A DNA stretch of 64,000 bases, from positions 1 through 64,000 of the forward strand of contig JAHDWK010000019.1 in assembly GCA_023382655.1 (NCBI GenBank). Direction: 5' to 3'. Source of the DNA: Anaerolineae bacterium (GTDB lineage: Bacteria > Chloroflexota > Anaerolineae > Promineifilales > Promineifilaceae). The notes below the pieces were generated by a model that had not been told where the DNA came from, did no database searches, and saw nothing but the letters and a program-made list of their open reading frames with translations. Below, piece after piece: positions 15,528 through 24,479 of the stretch (the stretch's first letter is position 1; every line of letters starts with the position of its first letter). A program made the translations under genes and the position numbers.

Positions 15528-17346
15528 GAAAGAGCAAAGCGACCAACTCCCGCACCTCAACCGGGCGCAAAAATTGCCCCAGGTAGTGGCCGTTTAGCCA
15601 CAGTTCAAAGTGGAGATGGGCGTCTTCGGTGGCGCTGGTGAGGGAGAGAGGGGAGCCGGTATTACCCACCAGGCCAATACGCTGCCCGGCCGTCACGGCC
15701 GTACCCTCCATCACCTCTTTCTCAATCCCACTCAAATGAACATACCGCGCCACCGTACCATCGGCGTGTTCAATCCACACCTGCATCCCCCGGTAAAACT
15801 CCAGGTCTTCCTCTGTGGAATAACCACGTTCCCTGAGTTCTTCGCGCCGTCGGGCAAATTCCTCCTCATCTGCCTGTTCATATTCATGCATGGCACGAAC
15901 CACCACACCATCGGCCGCCGCCCACACCGGTGTACCCGCACCCCAGTAGAAATCTACCCCCTCATGCACACCCAGCCGGTAATGGCGCGGCGCGCCGGGC
16001 AATTGCAAATCGCGCGCCCCCACCTGGCTACCTTGAACGGGGATAAGAAACGAGCCGAGGGCTGACCACACGGCTGTATCATGCGGCGCACTCCCCACAA
16101 AAACCGGCCCACCAGCGATACCCGCCCACCGCTCCGGCGCATCCACAAAATAAAGCTGATTCTGCCCCGCCAGAATGAGCCGTTTACCATCCACCGCAAA
16201 CGTGCTGACCGACGGCAGTTGGGTGACGGCCAGCAATGCGCCTGTGTCGGGGTGCAGGGTCAGCAGGCGGCGTCCGGCCCCATCCAACACATACACGGCC
16301 GTGTCCGTCAACACGACCTGGCGCGGCTGGCGCATCTCCACCGTAGGGCGGAACCTCTCCATTTGGGTGGCCTCGGCATACAGCCGTACCGTCGCCGTTA
16401 GCGTGGCAGCGTCTTGCAGCAGTACGGCCGTTTGCGTCAGGGTGGCGCTCACATCTACCGGACGCATCCCCTCCGGCAGCAACCAGAAACGGTCAGGCTG
16501 CGCCGGGCCAAACTGCATGGCAAAGCCATAACTCGGCTCCACCAACACATGATCGTCCAGCGCCACATAATAATGGCTGGAAGTTTCGCCAATGGGGCGA
16601 TCATACCGGGCCAGCGACCACACCTGCGTTGATAGGTCATAGCGGTACACATCCCCCGCCCGATCCAATACCAGCAGTTCTACGGCCGTTAACGCCAGGT
16701 CTAATGGCTCGATGACGGGCACACCTTCCACCTCATCACCAGGGGAGAGCAGCAGTTCCGGCGGTGTTGGCTGAGCCAGATCAAACAGCAGCACCCGCCC
16801 GCCATCCAACAAATAAGCTGTATCGCCGGTCACTTCCAACGCAATGGGATGCACAAACATACCCTCATCATACCGCCACACGCCGGTATTTTCTTCATCG
16901 AGCAGGCGATAATTGGCCTGAGCCATCCGCGCTACCTGCGACATTTTTTCGTCAGGTGGGTTTTGTAGAAATGGCGCGGGGGTGATCTGGGGTTCGGGTG
17001 TTACGGTGATTTGAGGTTCGGGTGTGGGCGTTATCTGGGGTTCGGGTGTTATGGTGATTGTGGGTTCCGGTGTGGGGGCAATGGGTTGGGAAGGGCGGGC
17101 GGTAGGGGTAACGGACGGGGAAGACGGGGAAGCGGCAATCGGGGCCTGGGTACAGGCGGCTAACAGGATTAGGAAAGCCAATAGGATGGCCGATTTTCCT
17201 GGGAATGGAATCCCCAGGCTGGCATAGGAATCGTGCGGAAGCACGTTGGCGGGGCGGCAGGCAACCTGCTTTAGCAGGTTTTTTATAGCAGACACCGATT
17301 TTAATCGGTGGCGATGGTTGCGCGAATCTGGCTGACGGCCGTTCAA
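15517..17346 (-). CDS. M23-family peptidoglycan endopeptidase lipoprotein
   Basis: About 609 residues. A hydrophobic segment AILLAFLILLAAC gives a lipobox, followed by a TPEPQIT repeat linker. The middle part (about 130-440) is beta-rich and propeller-like. The C-terminal lysostaphin-type domain has the zinc-binding HEGVD (about 460) and HLHFE (about 575). No ATG lies before the signal: the TTG at 17346 overlaps the TGA of the upstream gene as TTGA behind GGAGG, so coupling is likely. In that case two 18-base palindromic hairpins (17263-17310) are translated as an N-terminal extension. A GTG at 17244 is an alternative start. Confidence 0.8.
   Translation of the reverse strand: MNGRQPDSRNHRHRLKSVSAIKNLLKQVACRPANVLPHDSYASLGIPFPGKSAILLAFLILLAACTQAPIAASPSSPSVTPTARPSQPIAPTPEPTITITPEPQITPTPEPQITVTPEPQITPAPFLQNPPDEKMSQVARMAQANYRLLDEENTGVWRYDEGMFVHPIALEVTGDTAYLLDGGRVLLFDLAQPTPPELLLSPGDEVEGVPVIEPLDLALTAVELLVLDRAGDVYRYDLSTQVWSLARYDRPIGETSSHYYVALDDHVLVEPSYGFAMQFGPAQPDRFWLLPEGMRPVDVSATLTQTAVLLQDAATLTATVRLYAEATQMERFRPTVEMRQPRQVVLTDTAVYVLDGAGRRLLTLHPDTGALLAVTQLPSVSTFAVDGKRLILAGQNQLYFVDAPERWAGIAGGPVFVGSAPHDTAVWSALGSFLIPVQGSQVGARDLQLPGAPRHYRLGVHEGVDFYWGAGTPVWAAADGVVVRAMHEYEQADEEEFARRREELRERGYSTEEDLEFYRGMQVWIEHADGTVARYVHLSGIEKEVMEGTAVTAGQRIGLVGNTGSPLSLTSATEDAHLHFELWLNGHYLGQFLRPVEVRELVALLFREQ
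17263..17310. repeat. Two 18-base perfect hairpin repeats
   Basis: AACCTGCTTTAGCAGGTT (17263-17280) and CACCGATTTTAATCGGTG (17293-17310), both 8-base arms with a 2-base loop. A further hairpin CGTGCGGAAGCACG lies at 17232-17245. They belong to the palindromic family also seen at 51014 and 54709. Confidence 0.75.
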
Positions 17347-19025
17347 ACCCTTTTCCTCCGCCACCAGACCAGCCCACCCACCATGATGGTTGCCAGCAGC
17401 AAAAACAGACCAACTAACACGGCCGTTGGCGTGCCGGCCTCTTCTTCCACCACCGCCTTCAGGGGGCGGGGCTGGTAAGTGATGGTATGGCGCTGGTTCA
17501 GTGCCAGATCATCTAGCACCTGCTCTTGCCCATCCGGCCAGGTAATGCGCACTTCATCCAACTCGGCCGTACCCAGGCCAAAGTGCAAATCTAGCCAATC
17601 ACCCGACCCCAGGCTGGAGCCATTTTTTACTTCCTGCATTTGGTTACGGCCGTTGCTGTCTGTCACCGTCACCCGCGCCCCCACCGCATCCCGATTCACA
17701 TAACCGCTGCCCACCAATTTCAGCGTTAACCAGTTATTGCTGAATTGGCTGCCCATCATATTGCGATAGAGGAAATAGCCCGTGTCATAATTGCCAATGA
17801 TCAAGTCAACCCAACCATCCTGGTCATAATCCGCTGCCGCCACGCCAATGGTACGCCCCGGATTAGCCGCCCCGGAGGATTCGCCCAGATTGGTAAAGGT
17901 GCCGTCGCCATTATTGTGGAAAAGCGGATTGGCCGGACTGCCGCCCGCCACTCCCTCCATAATACTCAGATACAGGTCTTGCCAGCCATCATTATCATAG
18001 TCCAGGAATACCGCACCCCAGCCTACCCCCTGTGCATAGCGCACGCCGGCAGCCTCGGCCACATTGCCAAAGGTACCGTCCCCCTGGTTTTGCAGCAGGG
18101 TCATCGGCCCGGCGTTGGAGAAGTAAAAATCCAGATTGCCATCGTTATCATAATCGCCGGTCGCCAGTCCCATGCCCATCACCCGTGTATCTGCGCCCGC
18201 TGCGGCCGAGATTTCGGTGAAACACCAGCCCAGGCAGTAGGGGCCGTCGTTGCGCCAGAGAGCATTGCCTACCGGATTGATAAATTCGTCATTCACCAGG
18301 TAAATATCCAGGTCGCCGTCATTGTCAAAATCTACAAAACTGGCGACAAATCCTGCCCCGCGTGTCTTGCCGCCGGGCAGCAGGTTCGTAACATCGCTAA
18401 AAGTGCCGTCCCGGTTATTGCGGTAGAAAGCGTCTTTTTCGCCTTCAAGGGAACGGCCGCAGCGGGGATCACAGGCCCAGTTCGCCACGTACAAATCCAG
18501 ATAGCCGTCGCCGTTATAGTCACCCCAGGCGGCCGTTTTACTGTTTTGATTGCCCGCCACACCGGCTACGGCCGTGACATCCACAAAACCCTGCCCTTGC
18601 TCATTGTGAAAGAGGACATTTGGCCCCCAGTTCAGCACCAGCAAATCAGGCCAGCCGTCATTGTCGTAGTCGGCAAAAATCGCGCCGCCACTTTCCGCGT
18701 CTGGCAATGCGACCTGCTCATTCAGCGACGAAACAGAAAACGTGCCATTGCCATTGTTGCGGTAGAGGGTGTTGAGGCCATCGGTGTCGGTGACGTAGAG
18801 GTCGAGCCAGCCGTCCTGGTCATAATCCCCCCACGCCTGCCCGGTGATCTTTTCACCGTCGGTGCGCGCACGCGGGCTGTTGATGCCGGCGACGGTGGTG
18901 ACATCCTGGTAGGGGGTGGGTTCTGTTTGGGCGCGGGTGAGGGTCACGGCCGTGATCACCCCCATCACTCCCGCCACCAAACAACAAACAAATAACCACC
19001 TCTTCTTCATCCGTAATCTCTTCAT
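17343..19025 (-). CDS. CRTAC1-like FG-GAP/VCBS and ASPIC/UnbV secreted protein
   Basis: 560 residues. Signal peptide RWLFVCCLVAGVMGVITAVTLTRA. Multiple VCBS/FG-GAP beta-propeller repeats carry the calcium-loop signature D-x-D-x-D-G-x-x-D-L (DYDQDGWLDLYV, DYDNDGWPDLLV, DYNGDGYLDLYV and others). Residues about 445-535 are an ASPIC/UnbV domain (VGARVTVTDSNGR, VRITWPDGQEQVLDDL). A C-terminal helix followed by WWRRKRV anchors it to the membrane. ATG at 19025 was preferred; 19010 is possible, and the frame up to 19082 is repeat sequence. Function is probably adhesion or surface binding. Its stop overlaps the start of the M23 gene. Confidence 0.85.
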   Translation of the reverse strand: MKRLRMKKRWLFVCCLVAGVMGVITAVTLTRAQTEPTPYQDVTTVAGINSPRARTDGEKITGQAWGDYDQDGWLDLYVTDTDGLNTLYRNNGNGTFSVSSLNEQVALPDAESGGAIFADYDNDGWPDLLVLNWGPNVLFHNEQGQGFVDVTAVAGVAGNQNSKTAAWGDYNGDGYLDLYVANWACDPRCGRSLEGEKDAFYRNNRDGTFSDVTNLLPGGKTRGAGFVASFVDFDNDGDLDIYLVNDEFINPVGNALWRNDGPYCLGWCFTEISAAAGADTRVMGMGLATGDYDNDGNLDFYFSNAGPMTLLQNQGDGTFGNVAEAAGVRYAQGVGWGAVFLDYDNDGWQDLYLSIMEGVAGGSPANPLFHNNGDGTFTNLGESSGAANPGRTIGVAAADYDQDGWVDLIIGNYDTGYFLYRNMMGSQFSNNWLTLKLVGSGYVNRDAVGARVTVTDSNGRNQMQEVKNGSSLGSGDWLDLHFGLGTAELDEVRITWPDGQEQVLDDLALNQRHTITYQPRPLKAVVEEEAGTPTAVLVGLFLLLATIMVGGLVWWRRKRV

Positions 19026-19034
19026 TCCGTTCCC

Positions 19035-19146
19035 GTTTGTAGTAGGCGATTTATCGCCCACCGCAGGCGCTGAAGCGCCCACTACAAACCATACCCAGCG
19101 GAGTTCGCATCCTCAGATGCGAGCTAATGGGCATCCTCAGATGCCC
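19035..19146. repeat. Cluster of dispersed hairpin repeats
   Basis: A 24-base sequence at 19035-19058 is identical to the arm of the hairpin at 63794-63817; here it is followed by GGCGCTGAAGCGCC and the tail CACTACAAAC. Two tandem copies of GCATCCTCAGATGC follow (19107-19120 and 19131-19144), each extended to a 7-base-arm hairpin. No gene is visible in this gap. Confidence 0.75.
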
Positions 19147-19266
19147 TCTCCTCTTATTTCGCTCTACTAATTATCTTCCATTTTGCCAGGCCGGGGTAGT
19201 GAAGTAATCCTTGACGCCTATTTTAGTAGCACATACAATTTTCTCCGGCAAACCAGGACATGAGAA

Positions 19267-19506
19267 ATGGCAACTTTGCATTTGAGAATCCCCGATTACC
19301 TGCACAAAATGGCGCGTGAAGTGGCTAAAACTGAAGGTATTTCGGTTAATCAATTGATTACGCTGGCTGTGGCCGAGAAACTTTCGGCTCTGGCAACTGA
19401 GAGTTACCTGGAAGAGCGTGCTAAACGTGGCAGCCGGGAAAAGTATGAAGCTGCTCTGGCGAAAGTGTCGGACGTGGAACCAGAGGAGTATGACCGGTTG
19501 GATTAA
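19267..19506 (+). CDS. HicB-type ribbon-helix-helix antitoxin (orphan)
   Basis: 79 residues. The N-terminus ATLHLRIPDYLHKMAREVAKTEGISVNQLITLAVAEKLSAL is a ribbon-helix-helix fold as in HicB-family antitoxins, and the end SDVEPEEYDRLD is the usual tail of this short form. No HicA-like toxin is next to it on either side, so it may be an orphan regulator or the remnant of a pair. The ATG lies six bases behind a weak AGGACATG. Confidence 0.7.
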   Translation: MATLHLRIPDYLHKMAREVAKTEGISVNQLITLAVAEKLSALATESYLEERAKRGSREKYEAALAKVSDVEPEEYDRLD

Positions 19507-19519
19507 AGGGGGGAGAGAT

Positions 19520-19723
19520 ATGATTACCGGGCGGTTTTTCTCACTTTTTATCTTAATTGGCGCGGGGTTGGTGGGCTGCACGGCCGTACCCGACCCCACA
19601 CCATCCCCCCAAACTCTGGCCGGTGAAGGGGTGACGGTGGCGGCGACACGCCGCGCGTGTGCGCGAATGAAAGTAAAGTATGAGGCTGAAAACAAGGACA
19701 CGGCAACGCTACAAATTTGGTGA
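19520..19723 (+). CDS. Short lipoprotein, possibly the truncated N-terminus of a larger protein
   Basis: 67 residues from an ATG behind GGGGGGAGAG. Signal peptide with lipobox (FSLFILIGAGLVGC), then TAVPDPTPSPQTLAGEG. The last part, from about 19650, shifts to AT-rich composition and lysine/glutamate-rich sequence. It may be the head of a propeller-type lipoprotein whose tail survives at 20740-20979, separated by the AT-rich WD40 gene. That is an inference. Confidence 0.5.
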   Translation: MITGRFFSLFILIGAGLVGCTAVPDPTPSPQTLAGEGVTVAATRRACARMKVKYEAENKDTATLQIW

Positions 19724-19729
19724 GAAAAC

Positions 19730-20719
19730 ATGCAAAGAGTCCATACGATCAACTGTCATAAGCGTCCAATTTCTATTAAGTTTTCCAATGATGGGCACCT
19801 TGTTGCTGCCTTAGTTGGCGAACAAACAGTTTATGTTTGGTACAAAGATGGCTATGATTTGCTCGGCTTTATCACGATTAACGACTGGATTAGAGATTTT
19901 TGTCTACTTCCCGACGGTAAAACCATTATCATCATCAGCGCTTATATTCCTGCTGGCAAGCCGGTTGCAAAAACAACGGACGTTTCCTTCTTTGACATCA
20001 AAACGGGACATGAAATTGCTCATTACCATGGCCCTGACATTCGGAGTATCACATATTGCAATGAAGAAACACCCCTGGCGACAGGTGTAATTAACGACTG
20101 GCAAACGCGGTATCATCAAATTGATTTGCACGATTATCAATACACATCAGATTTGGGCAGCCTCATTCTTCCTCAGAACGAAATCCCGATAGAACTAGCA
20201 TATTGCCCTTTAAGGAATCTACTGGCATCGGTTGGTGTGGGAGCCTCCCTTTGGAATCTATCAACAAAGACGCTTCTCTGGGACATGATTTCTGATCTTC
20301 GTGAAGGGAAAATTTCCATCAAAGGAGTAGATGTGTGGGAAGCTATGAGTATTGCTATTTCCGGCAATGGTGAGTTTTTAGCTGTTGGGCATTGGGGAAC
20401 AGATAAAGGTGCTACCGAGAAAGTATGTCTATACTCAATCAGGTTAAAAAAGCAATTGGGATGGTATTGCCGGGGCTTTCAATCAATAGACTCAATAACG
20501 TTGACACCAAATGGGCGATTTATTGCCGGTACCGGTTCAATGGATGCCGGGCCAAATGAAGCCTGCCCTCTTGCTCAAATATGGGATATTGAAACAGGCA
20601 ACGTGTACGATGAGTGTAAACTTGAGGGGATGTCAGTGACGAAATTCTCACCGGATGGGCGATTGCTAGTCACTGGAGCGAACTCGCCAAATTCAATTGT
20701 CTTTTGGGAGTTTCTATAA
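19730..20719 (+). CDS. WD40-repeat-like beta-propeller protein
   Basis: 329 residues with about six propeller blades: ISIKFSNDGHLVAALVGEQTVYVW, RDFCLLPDGKTIIII, SIAISGNGEFLAVGHWG, SITLTPNGRFIAGTGS, TKFSPDGRLLVTG with the terminal VFWEF. No signal peptide. The base composition is clearly more AT-rich than the neighbours and not one ACGGCCGT octamer falls in it, which suggests recent arrival. It starts 7 bases after the lipoprotein stop and runs to the edge of the 20704 fragment. Likely protein-protein scaffold; partner unknown. Confidence 0.7.
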   Translation: MQRVHTINCHKRPISIKFSNDGHLVAALVGEQTVYVWYKDGYDLLGFITINDWIRDFCLLPDGKTIIIISAYIPAGKPVAKTTDVSFFDIKTGHEIAHYHGPDIRSITYCNEETPLATGVINDWQTRYHQIDLHDYQYTSDLGSLILPQNEIPIELAYCPLRNLLASVGVGASLWNLSTKTLLWDMISDLREGKISIKGVDVWEAMSIAISGNGEFLAVGHWGTDKGATEKVCLYSIRLKKQLGWYCRGFQSIDSITLTPNGRFIAGTGSMDAGPNEACPLAQIWDIETGNVYDECKLEGMSVTKFSPDGRLLVTGANSPNSIVFWEFL

Positions 20720-20739
20720 GCCAAATAGCGATATGGCAA

Positions 20740-20979
20740 ACGTCACAGGCCGTGCCCTTCACCCCGCTCTGGTCGCCAGATAGCAGCCGCTTTGTCTACC
20801 AACACCCCACCGATGGCCTCCCCATCTTCGACACGCGCACCAACACCGCCTTTCAGTTGGCAACCTCCGGTGGCGAACGGCTCTCCAACCCGCAATGGTC
20901 TTACGACGGCACATACCTGAGTGTGACCGTGCAGCAAGAGGATGGGACGAGGGTCACGGCCGTGCTGCAAATTCCCTGA
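20740..20979 (+). pseudogene. C-terminal fragment of a TolB/PD40-like propeller protein
   Basis: The frame encodes FTPLWSPDSSRFVYQHP, then FDTRTNTAFQLATSGG and NPQWSYDGTYLSVTVQQ, two PD40-type blades ending at a TGA at 20977-20979. There is no credible start: the upstream codons overlap the end of the WD40 gene. GC content and the ACGGCCGT octamer return exactly here. It reads as the orphaned tail of an older gene. Confidence 0.5.
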
Positions 20980-21061
20980 CACCTGGCACAGCAACGAATA
21001 AAATCGCCTGGCACAGGATGTTTGCGGGCTACAGGGCAAACCGGTATCATCACCTGTGACC

Positions 21062-21096
21062 GATTGGGAGATGGATAATCTCCTGATCTCCCAATC
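21062..21096. repeat. Dispersed repeat D hairpin
   Basis: GATTGGGAGAT (21062-21072) pairs perfectly with ATCTCCCAATC (21086-21096). Same family as the terminator-like stem near 1317 and the segment inside the hydroxylase gene near 48745. It sits in the short gap upstream of the helicase gene. Confidence 0.65.
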
Positions 21097-21131
21097 TCTC
21101 AATCTAAACAATCTGAAATTTGGAGTAATGA

Positions 21132-22631
21132 ATGGATCAAGATGAATTGACGCCAACGGCCGTGCCCGACACCCCCGTTGCGCCAGAAAACATACAAATA
21201 GAAGAACCGGCCAACGCCTTGCCGGTACTCGCCGCCGCCGACCTGCCGGAAAGTTGGCGACAGGCCATGGGCCGTGCCGGCTGGACGGATCTGACCCCCG
21301 TGCAATCCCGCGCCATCCCCTATGTGTTGGCCGGGCGAGATTTGCTGGTGCAGTCGCGCACCGGCAGCGGCAAGACGGGTGCCTTTGTGCTGCCCATTTT
21401 GGAACGCATTAACCCCCGGCTGAATGCCTGCCAGGCATTGGTGTTGGCGCCCACCCGCGAACTGGCGCAGCAAGTGAGCCATGATGCGGCGCTGTTGGCG
21501 GGTGATAGTGGCATAAGGGTCACGGCCGTGTACGGTGGTGTGGGCTATGGACAGCAGTTAGACGCCTTTCGCCAGGGGGCGCATCTGGTGGTGGGCACGC
21601 CAGGACGGGTGTTGGATCATCTCATCCGCCGCTCGTTATCCCTGGAATCGCTGCAAATACTGGTATTTGACGAAGCCGACCGTCTGCTCTCCATGGGCTT
21701 TTACCAGGATATGCTGGACGTAAAGCATTATTTGCCTGCCAAAGGCGTAAACGGTTATATGTTCTCCGCCACCTTCCCCATTCGGGTGAAGCAGTTGGCC
21801 AAACAATTCCTGCGTGAGCCTGATTTCCTGGGGCTGAGCAGTGACAATGTGCATGTGGTGGAGACGGAGCATTGTTATTACATCACACCGGGTATGGATA
21901 AAGACCGCAGTCTGGTGCGCATCATTGAAGTAGAAAATCCCGAATCGGCCATCATCTTTTGCAATACCAGAGATCGGGTGCAATATGTGACGGTGGTTTT
22001 GCAGCGATTTGGTTATGACGCCGACAGCCTGAGTTCCGACCTGTCGCAGAAAGATCGGGACAGGGTGTTGAACCGGGTACGCCAGGGCACGCTCCGTTTT
22101 CTGGTGGCGACTGATGTGGCCGCCAGAGGTATTGATATTCCCGAACTATCCCATGTGATCCAATATGAACCGCCAGAAGACCCGGAGTTATACATCCACC
22201 GCGCCGGGCGCACCGGGCGGGCCGGGGCCAGCGGCGTGGCGATCACGCTGGTGAACGAATTGGAAGATACAAAGCTGCGGCGCATTGCCCGGCAGTATGA
22301 GATTGAATTACAGCTACGGCCGTTACCCGCTGATGAAGATGTGGCCGCTGTGGTTGGCGAACGGACAACGGTCTTTCTGGAAACCAAACTGCGCGCCCGC
22401 GACAAACTACAAACAGAGCGGATGCGCCGGTTTGTGCCGCAAGCGCAAACCCTGGCCGAAAGTGAAGACGGGCTGACGCTGCTGGCCATGCTGCTGGATG
22501 ATTATTATCAGGCCACCATGTACAAGCCACCGCCCATCAAAGAACCGGAAGAGGTGACACGGCCGTCGGCCCGCCCCACCGACGACAATAAACGTCGGCG
22601 ACGCAGCGGCCGGCGTGGCCCTAAAAAATAA
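21132..22631 (+). CDS. DEAD-box ATP-dependent RNA helicase
   Basis: 499 residues with all helicase motifs: Q-motif region GWTDLTPVQ, motif I SRTGSGKT, Ia PTRELAQQ, II DEAD, III SAT, IV IIFCNT, V ATDVAARGID and VI HRAGRTGRAG. The C-terminal tail ends in a basic KRRRRSGRRGPKK, as in RNA-binding cold-shock or ribosome-assembly helicases. Cytoplasmic. The initial 25 residues are acidic and Pro-rich. ATG at 21132 follows TGGAGTA. Confidence 0.95.
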   Translation: MDQDELTPTAVPDTPVAPENIQIEEPANALPVLAAADLPESWRQAMGRAGWTDLTPVQSRAIPYVLAGRDLLVQSRTGSGKTGAFVLPILERINPRLNACQALVLAPTRELAQQVSHDAALLAGDSGIRVTAVYGGVGYGQQLDAFRQGAHLVVGTPGRVLDHLIRRSLSLESLQILVFDEADRLLSMGFYQDMLDVKHYLPAKGVNGYMFSATFPIRVKQLAKQFLREPDFLGLSSDNVHVVETEHCYYITPGMDKDRSLVRIIEVENPESAIIFCNTRDRVQYVTVVLQRFGYDADSLSSDLSQKDRDRVLNRVRQGTLRFLVATDVAARGIDIPELSHVIQYEPPEDPELYIHRAGRTGRAGASGVAITLVNELEDTKLRRIARQYEIELQLRPLPADEDVAAVVGERTTVFLETKLRARDKLQTERMRRFVPQAQTLAESEDGLTLLAMLLDDYYQATMYKPPPIKEPEEVTRPSARPTDDNKRRRRSGRRGPKK

Positions 22632-22637
22632 AATGTT

Positions 22638-22664
22638 GTAGGGCGATTTGGCAAATCGCCTTAC
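22638..22664. repeat. Dispersed hairpin (GCGATTTGGCAAATCGC type)
   Basis: GGCGATTT-GGC-AAATCGCC (22642-22660) lies 7 bases after the helicase stop. The same core recurs at 37758-37786. It may act as a 3'-end structure although no T-run follows. Confidence 0.7.
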
Positions 22665-22686
22665 GTTTTCCGAGGAGAATGGCAGC

Positions 22687-23316
22687 ATGTTGGTTCGTCT
22701 GATTGGTCTTATGGTTTTGTTAACTGTCTTCCTGGCTGCTTGCGGTGGCAGCGAGCCATACCATGAAACCTTTGATTCTCCCGGTAATTGGAGTACAGAC
22801 AACGATTCCGAAGTGCGGGGTGAAGTGAGCAATGGCGTTTACGAATTTGAAATCAAGTCAGATGACCTAACCACCTGGACAACGGCCGGTCAGGAATTTA
22901 GCGATGGCTGGTATGAGGTAGAAGCCACTCAGATCGGGGGGCCAGATAACAATCTCTTTGGCCTGTTGTTTCGGGTGGATAATGAGACGGACAATTTTTA
23001 TTCCTTTCAAATTAGCGGCGATGGTTATGCCTGGATCGGCCGTTACGAAAATGGCGGCAACACAGCCGCCACCCCCATTATTGGCGACTGGTGGTTTGAA
23101 TCAGCAGCCATCAAACAAGGGGCTGGCCTCACCAACCGCCTCAAAGTGCGCGCCGAAGCGGGGAATCTTATCTTTTATGTGAATGACCAGGAAGTAGGCC
23201 GGATAACGGATAATTCGTTTACCAAAGGGGATATTGGTCTGATTGCGGGCAGTCTGGGACAAGGCGGTGTGCTGGTGCAATTTGACAACTTTAAGGTGAC
23301 GCCGCTTGGTGAGTAA
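22687..23316 (+). CDS. Lipoprotein with concanavalin-like beta-sandwich domain
   Basis: 209 residues. Signal peptide with lipobox LAAC at about 20. The rest is one jelly-roll domain of the LamG/3-keto-disaccharide hydrolase (DUF1080-like) type: FDSPGNWSTDND, GWYEVEATQIGG, FGLLFRVDN, YSFQISGDGYAWIGRYEN, NRLKVRAEAGNLIFYVNDQEVG, GDIGLIAGSL, VQFDNFKV. ATG at 22687 follows GAGGAGA; an ATG at 22648 lies in repeat sequence. Probably binds carbohydrate at the cell surface. Confidence 0.82.
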   Translation: MLVRLIGLMVLLTVFLAACGGSEPYHETFDSPGNWSTDNDSEVRGEVSNGVYEFEIKSDDLTTWTTAGQEFSDGWYEVEATQIGGPDNNLFGLLFRVDNETDNFYSFQISGDGYAWIGRYENGGNTAATPIIGDWWFESAAIKQGAGLTNRLKVRAEAGNLIFYVNDQEVGRITDNSFTKGDIGLIAGSLGQGGVLVQFDNFKVTPLGE

Positions 23317-23320
23317 GAGC

Positions 23321-23397
23321 GTAATCGGTAATCCGTAATCCGTAATCGGTAATCCGACCTAAGCCCTCGGATTACGGTTCACGGATTACGGCTCACG
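23321..23397. repeat. Dispersed repeat A (GTAATCCGTAATCGG family)
   Basis: Iterations of GTAATC(C/G)G followed by inverse copies (GGATTACGG) fill the gap between two genes. Other copies lie at about 25444, 29550, 30990, 34698, 37605, 38775, 40505 and 44640. Confidence 0.8.
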
Positions 23398-23403
23398 AAT
23401 TTT

Positions 23404-24423
23404 ATGGACGAAACGCCAATCAACATCAACACCGCCGATGAGATGGCGCTGGCGACGCTGCCGGGCATTAGCCTGAAGCTGGCGCAGCGCATTGTGGCCC
23501 AGCGCCAGGAGCATGGCGCGTTTGCCGATGTGCAGGGGCTAACGGCCGTGCCCGGCGTCTCCGTCCGCATGGTAGAGCAAATGGCCGACCGCATCACAGT
23601 AGCGCCAGCCGCAGAGGGAGCCGAGCCAATGCCTGATGCCCAGGAGGTAACGGCCGGGCCGCCAATGACCACCACGCCAGAGAATGAGGAAATGGAGCCG
23701 GAGGTGGTTATTCTCACGCCCCCAGCCGCACCCGAAAGCGAGGAACCAGTGACCGAACCCATCTATGAAACGCCGCCTGCTGCCTATTCCGACATACCGG
23801 CCACCGCCCCGCCACCGGCTGCCCGCAGCAGTATGGTCGGCAGCCTGATCGCCGCTCTATTTGGCGCGATATTAGGCACCTCGCTGACCCTTTCCATTCT
23901 GTACGGCTTTAACCAGACGTTGCAATATGCCAGCAGCGCCCAGGCCAGCGACCTGCAATTGCAACTGGCAACCGAACTGGAAACCTTGCAGCAGGAGCAG
24001 CAGCAGATGCAAAATGATCTGGAAGCCCTGAACAGCCAGGTAGAAACGTTAACCGCCGACCAGAGTGAAAACAGCACGGCCGTGGCCACGGCCCAGGCCG
24101 ACATCACCCGGCTGCAAACAGCCGCCGCCGATCTGCAAACCAGAGCGGACGACCTGACCGAACGGCTGGAAGCAGTCGCCGAATCGGCGGAGAATTTTGA
24201 TACCTTCCTCACCGGGCTGCGCGATTTGCTGGTGAATGTGGCCGGGCCGTTGCCGACGGCCGTGCCCACGACCACCCCCACCGAAACGCCCACGCCGCCG
24301 CCCACCGATGCTGCCCCTACCGCCACCGCCACCACCGACCCGGCCTTTACCCGCACACCACGCCCCACCGCTACCGCCATTGGCCTTCCTACCGGCACGG
24401 CCACTGTCAGCCCCCAGCCATAA
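23404..24423 (+). CDS. Helix-hairpin-helix membrane protein with coiled coil and Pro/Thr tail
   Basis: 339 residues. Residues 6-60 are a ComEA-type tandem helix-hairpin-helix (ININTADEMALATLPGISLKLAQRIVAQR, FADVQGLTAVPGVS). A Pro/Glu-rich stretch follows, then one membrane helix (about 143-170, GSLIAALFGAILGTSLTLSILYGF), a long coiled coil (about 177-280) and a TPTETPTPPPTD-type tail. The HhH part has no signal peptide and would be cytoplasmic, with the coil outside. HhH modules bind double-stranded DNA in ComEA. It forms a pair with the next gene, which has the same helix-plus-coil plan. Function unknown. Confidence 0.7.
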   Translation: MDETPININTADEMALATLPGISLKLAQRIVAQRQEHGAFADVQGLTAVPGVSVRMVEQMADRITVAPAAEGAEPMPDAQEVTAGPPMTTTPENEEMEPEVVILTPPAAPESEEPVTEPIYETPPAAYSDIPATAPPPAARSSMVGSLIAALFGAILGTSLTLSILYGFNQTLQYASSAQASDLQLQLATELETLQQEQQQMQNDLEALNSQVETLTADQSENSTAVATAQADITRLQTAAADLQTRADDLTERLEAVAESAENFDTFLTGLRDLLVNVAGPLPTAVPTTTPTETPTPPPTDAAPTATATTDPAFTRTPRPTATAIGLPTGTATVSPQP

Positions 24424-24429
24424 GAACCT

Positions 24430-24464
24430 GAGAAACCAGCTTTTTGGCAAAAAACCGGTTTCTC
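24430..24464. repeat. Hairpin in the gap between two membrane-protein genes
   Basis: GAGAAACC (24430-24437) pairs with GGTTTCTC (24457-24464), with an inner CTTTTTGG/CAAAAAA stem. It sits between the stop at 24423 and the AAGGAG site of the next gene. Confidence 0.6.
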
Positions 24465-24479
24465 ATTGAAGGAGATTTA

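Noticed and set aside
17745-18995. Long open frame (416 codons) opposite the CRTAC1-like gene
   Set aside because: It is the antisense shadow of calcium-loop repeats. The minus-strand frame has a signal peptide and clear domain motifs.
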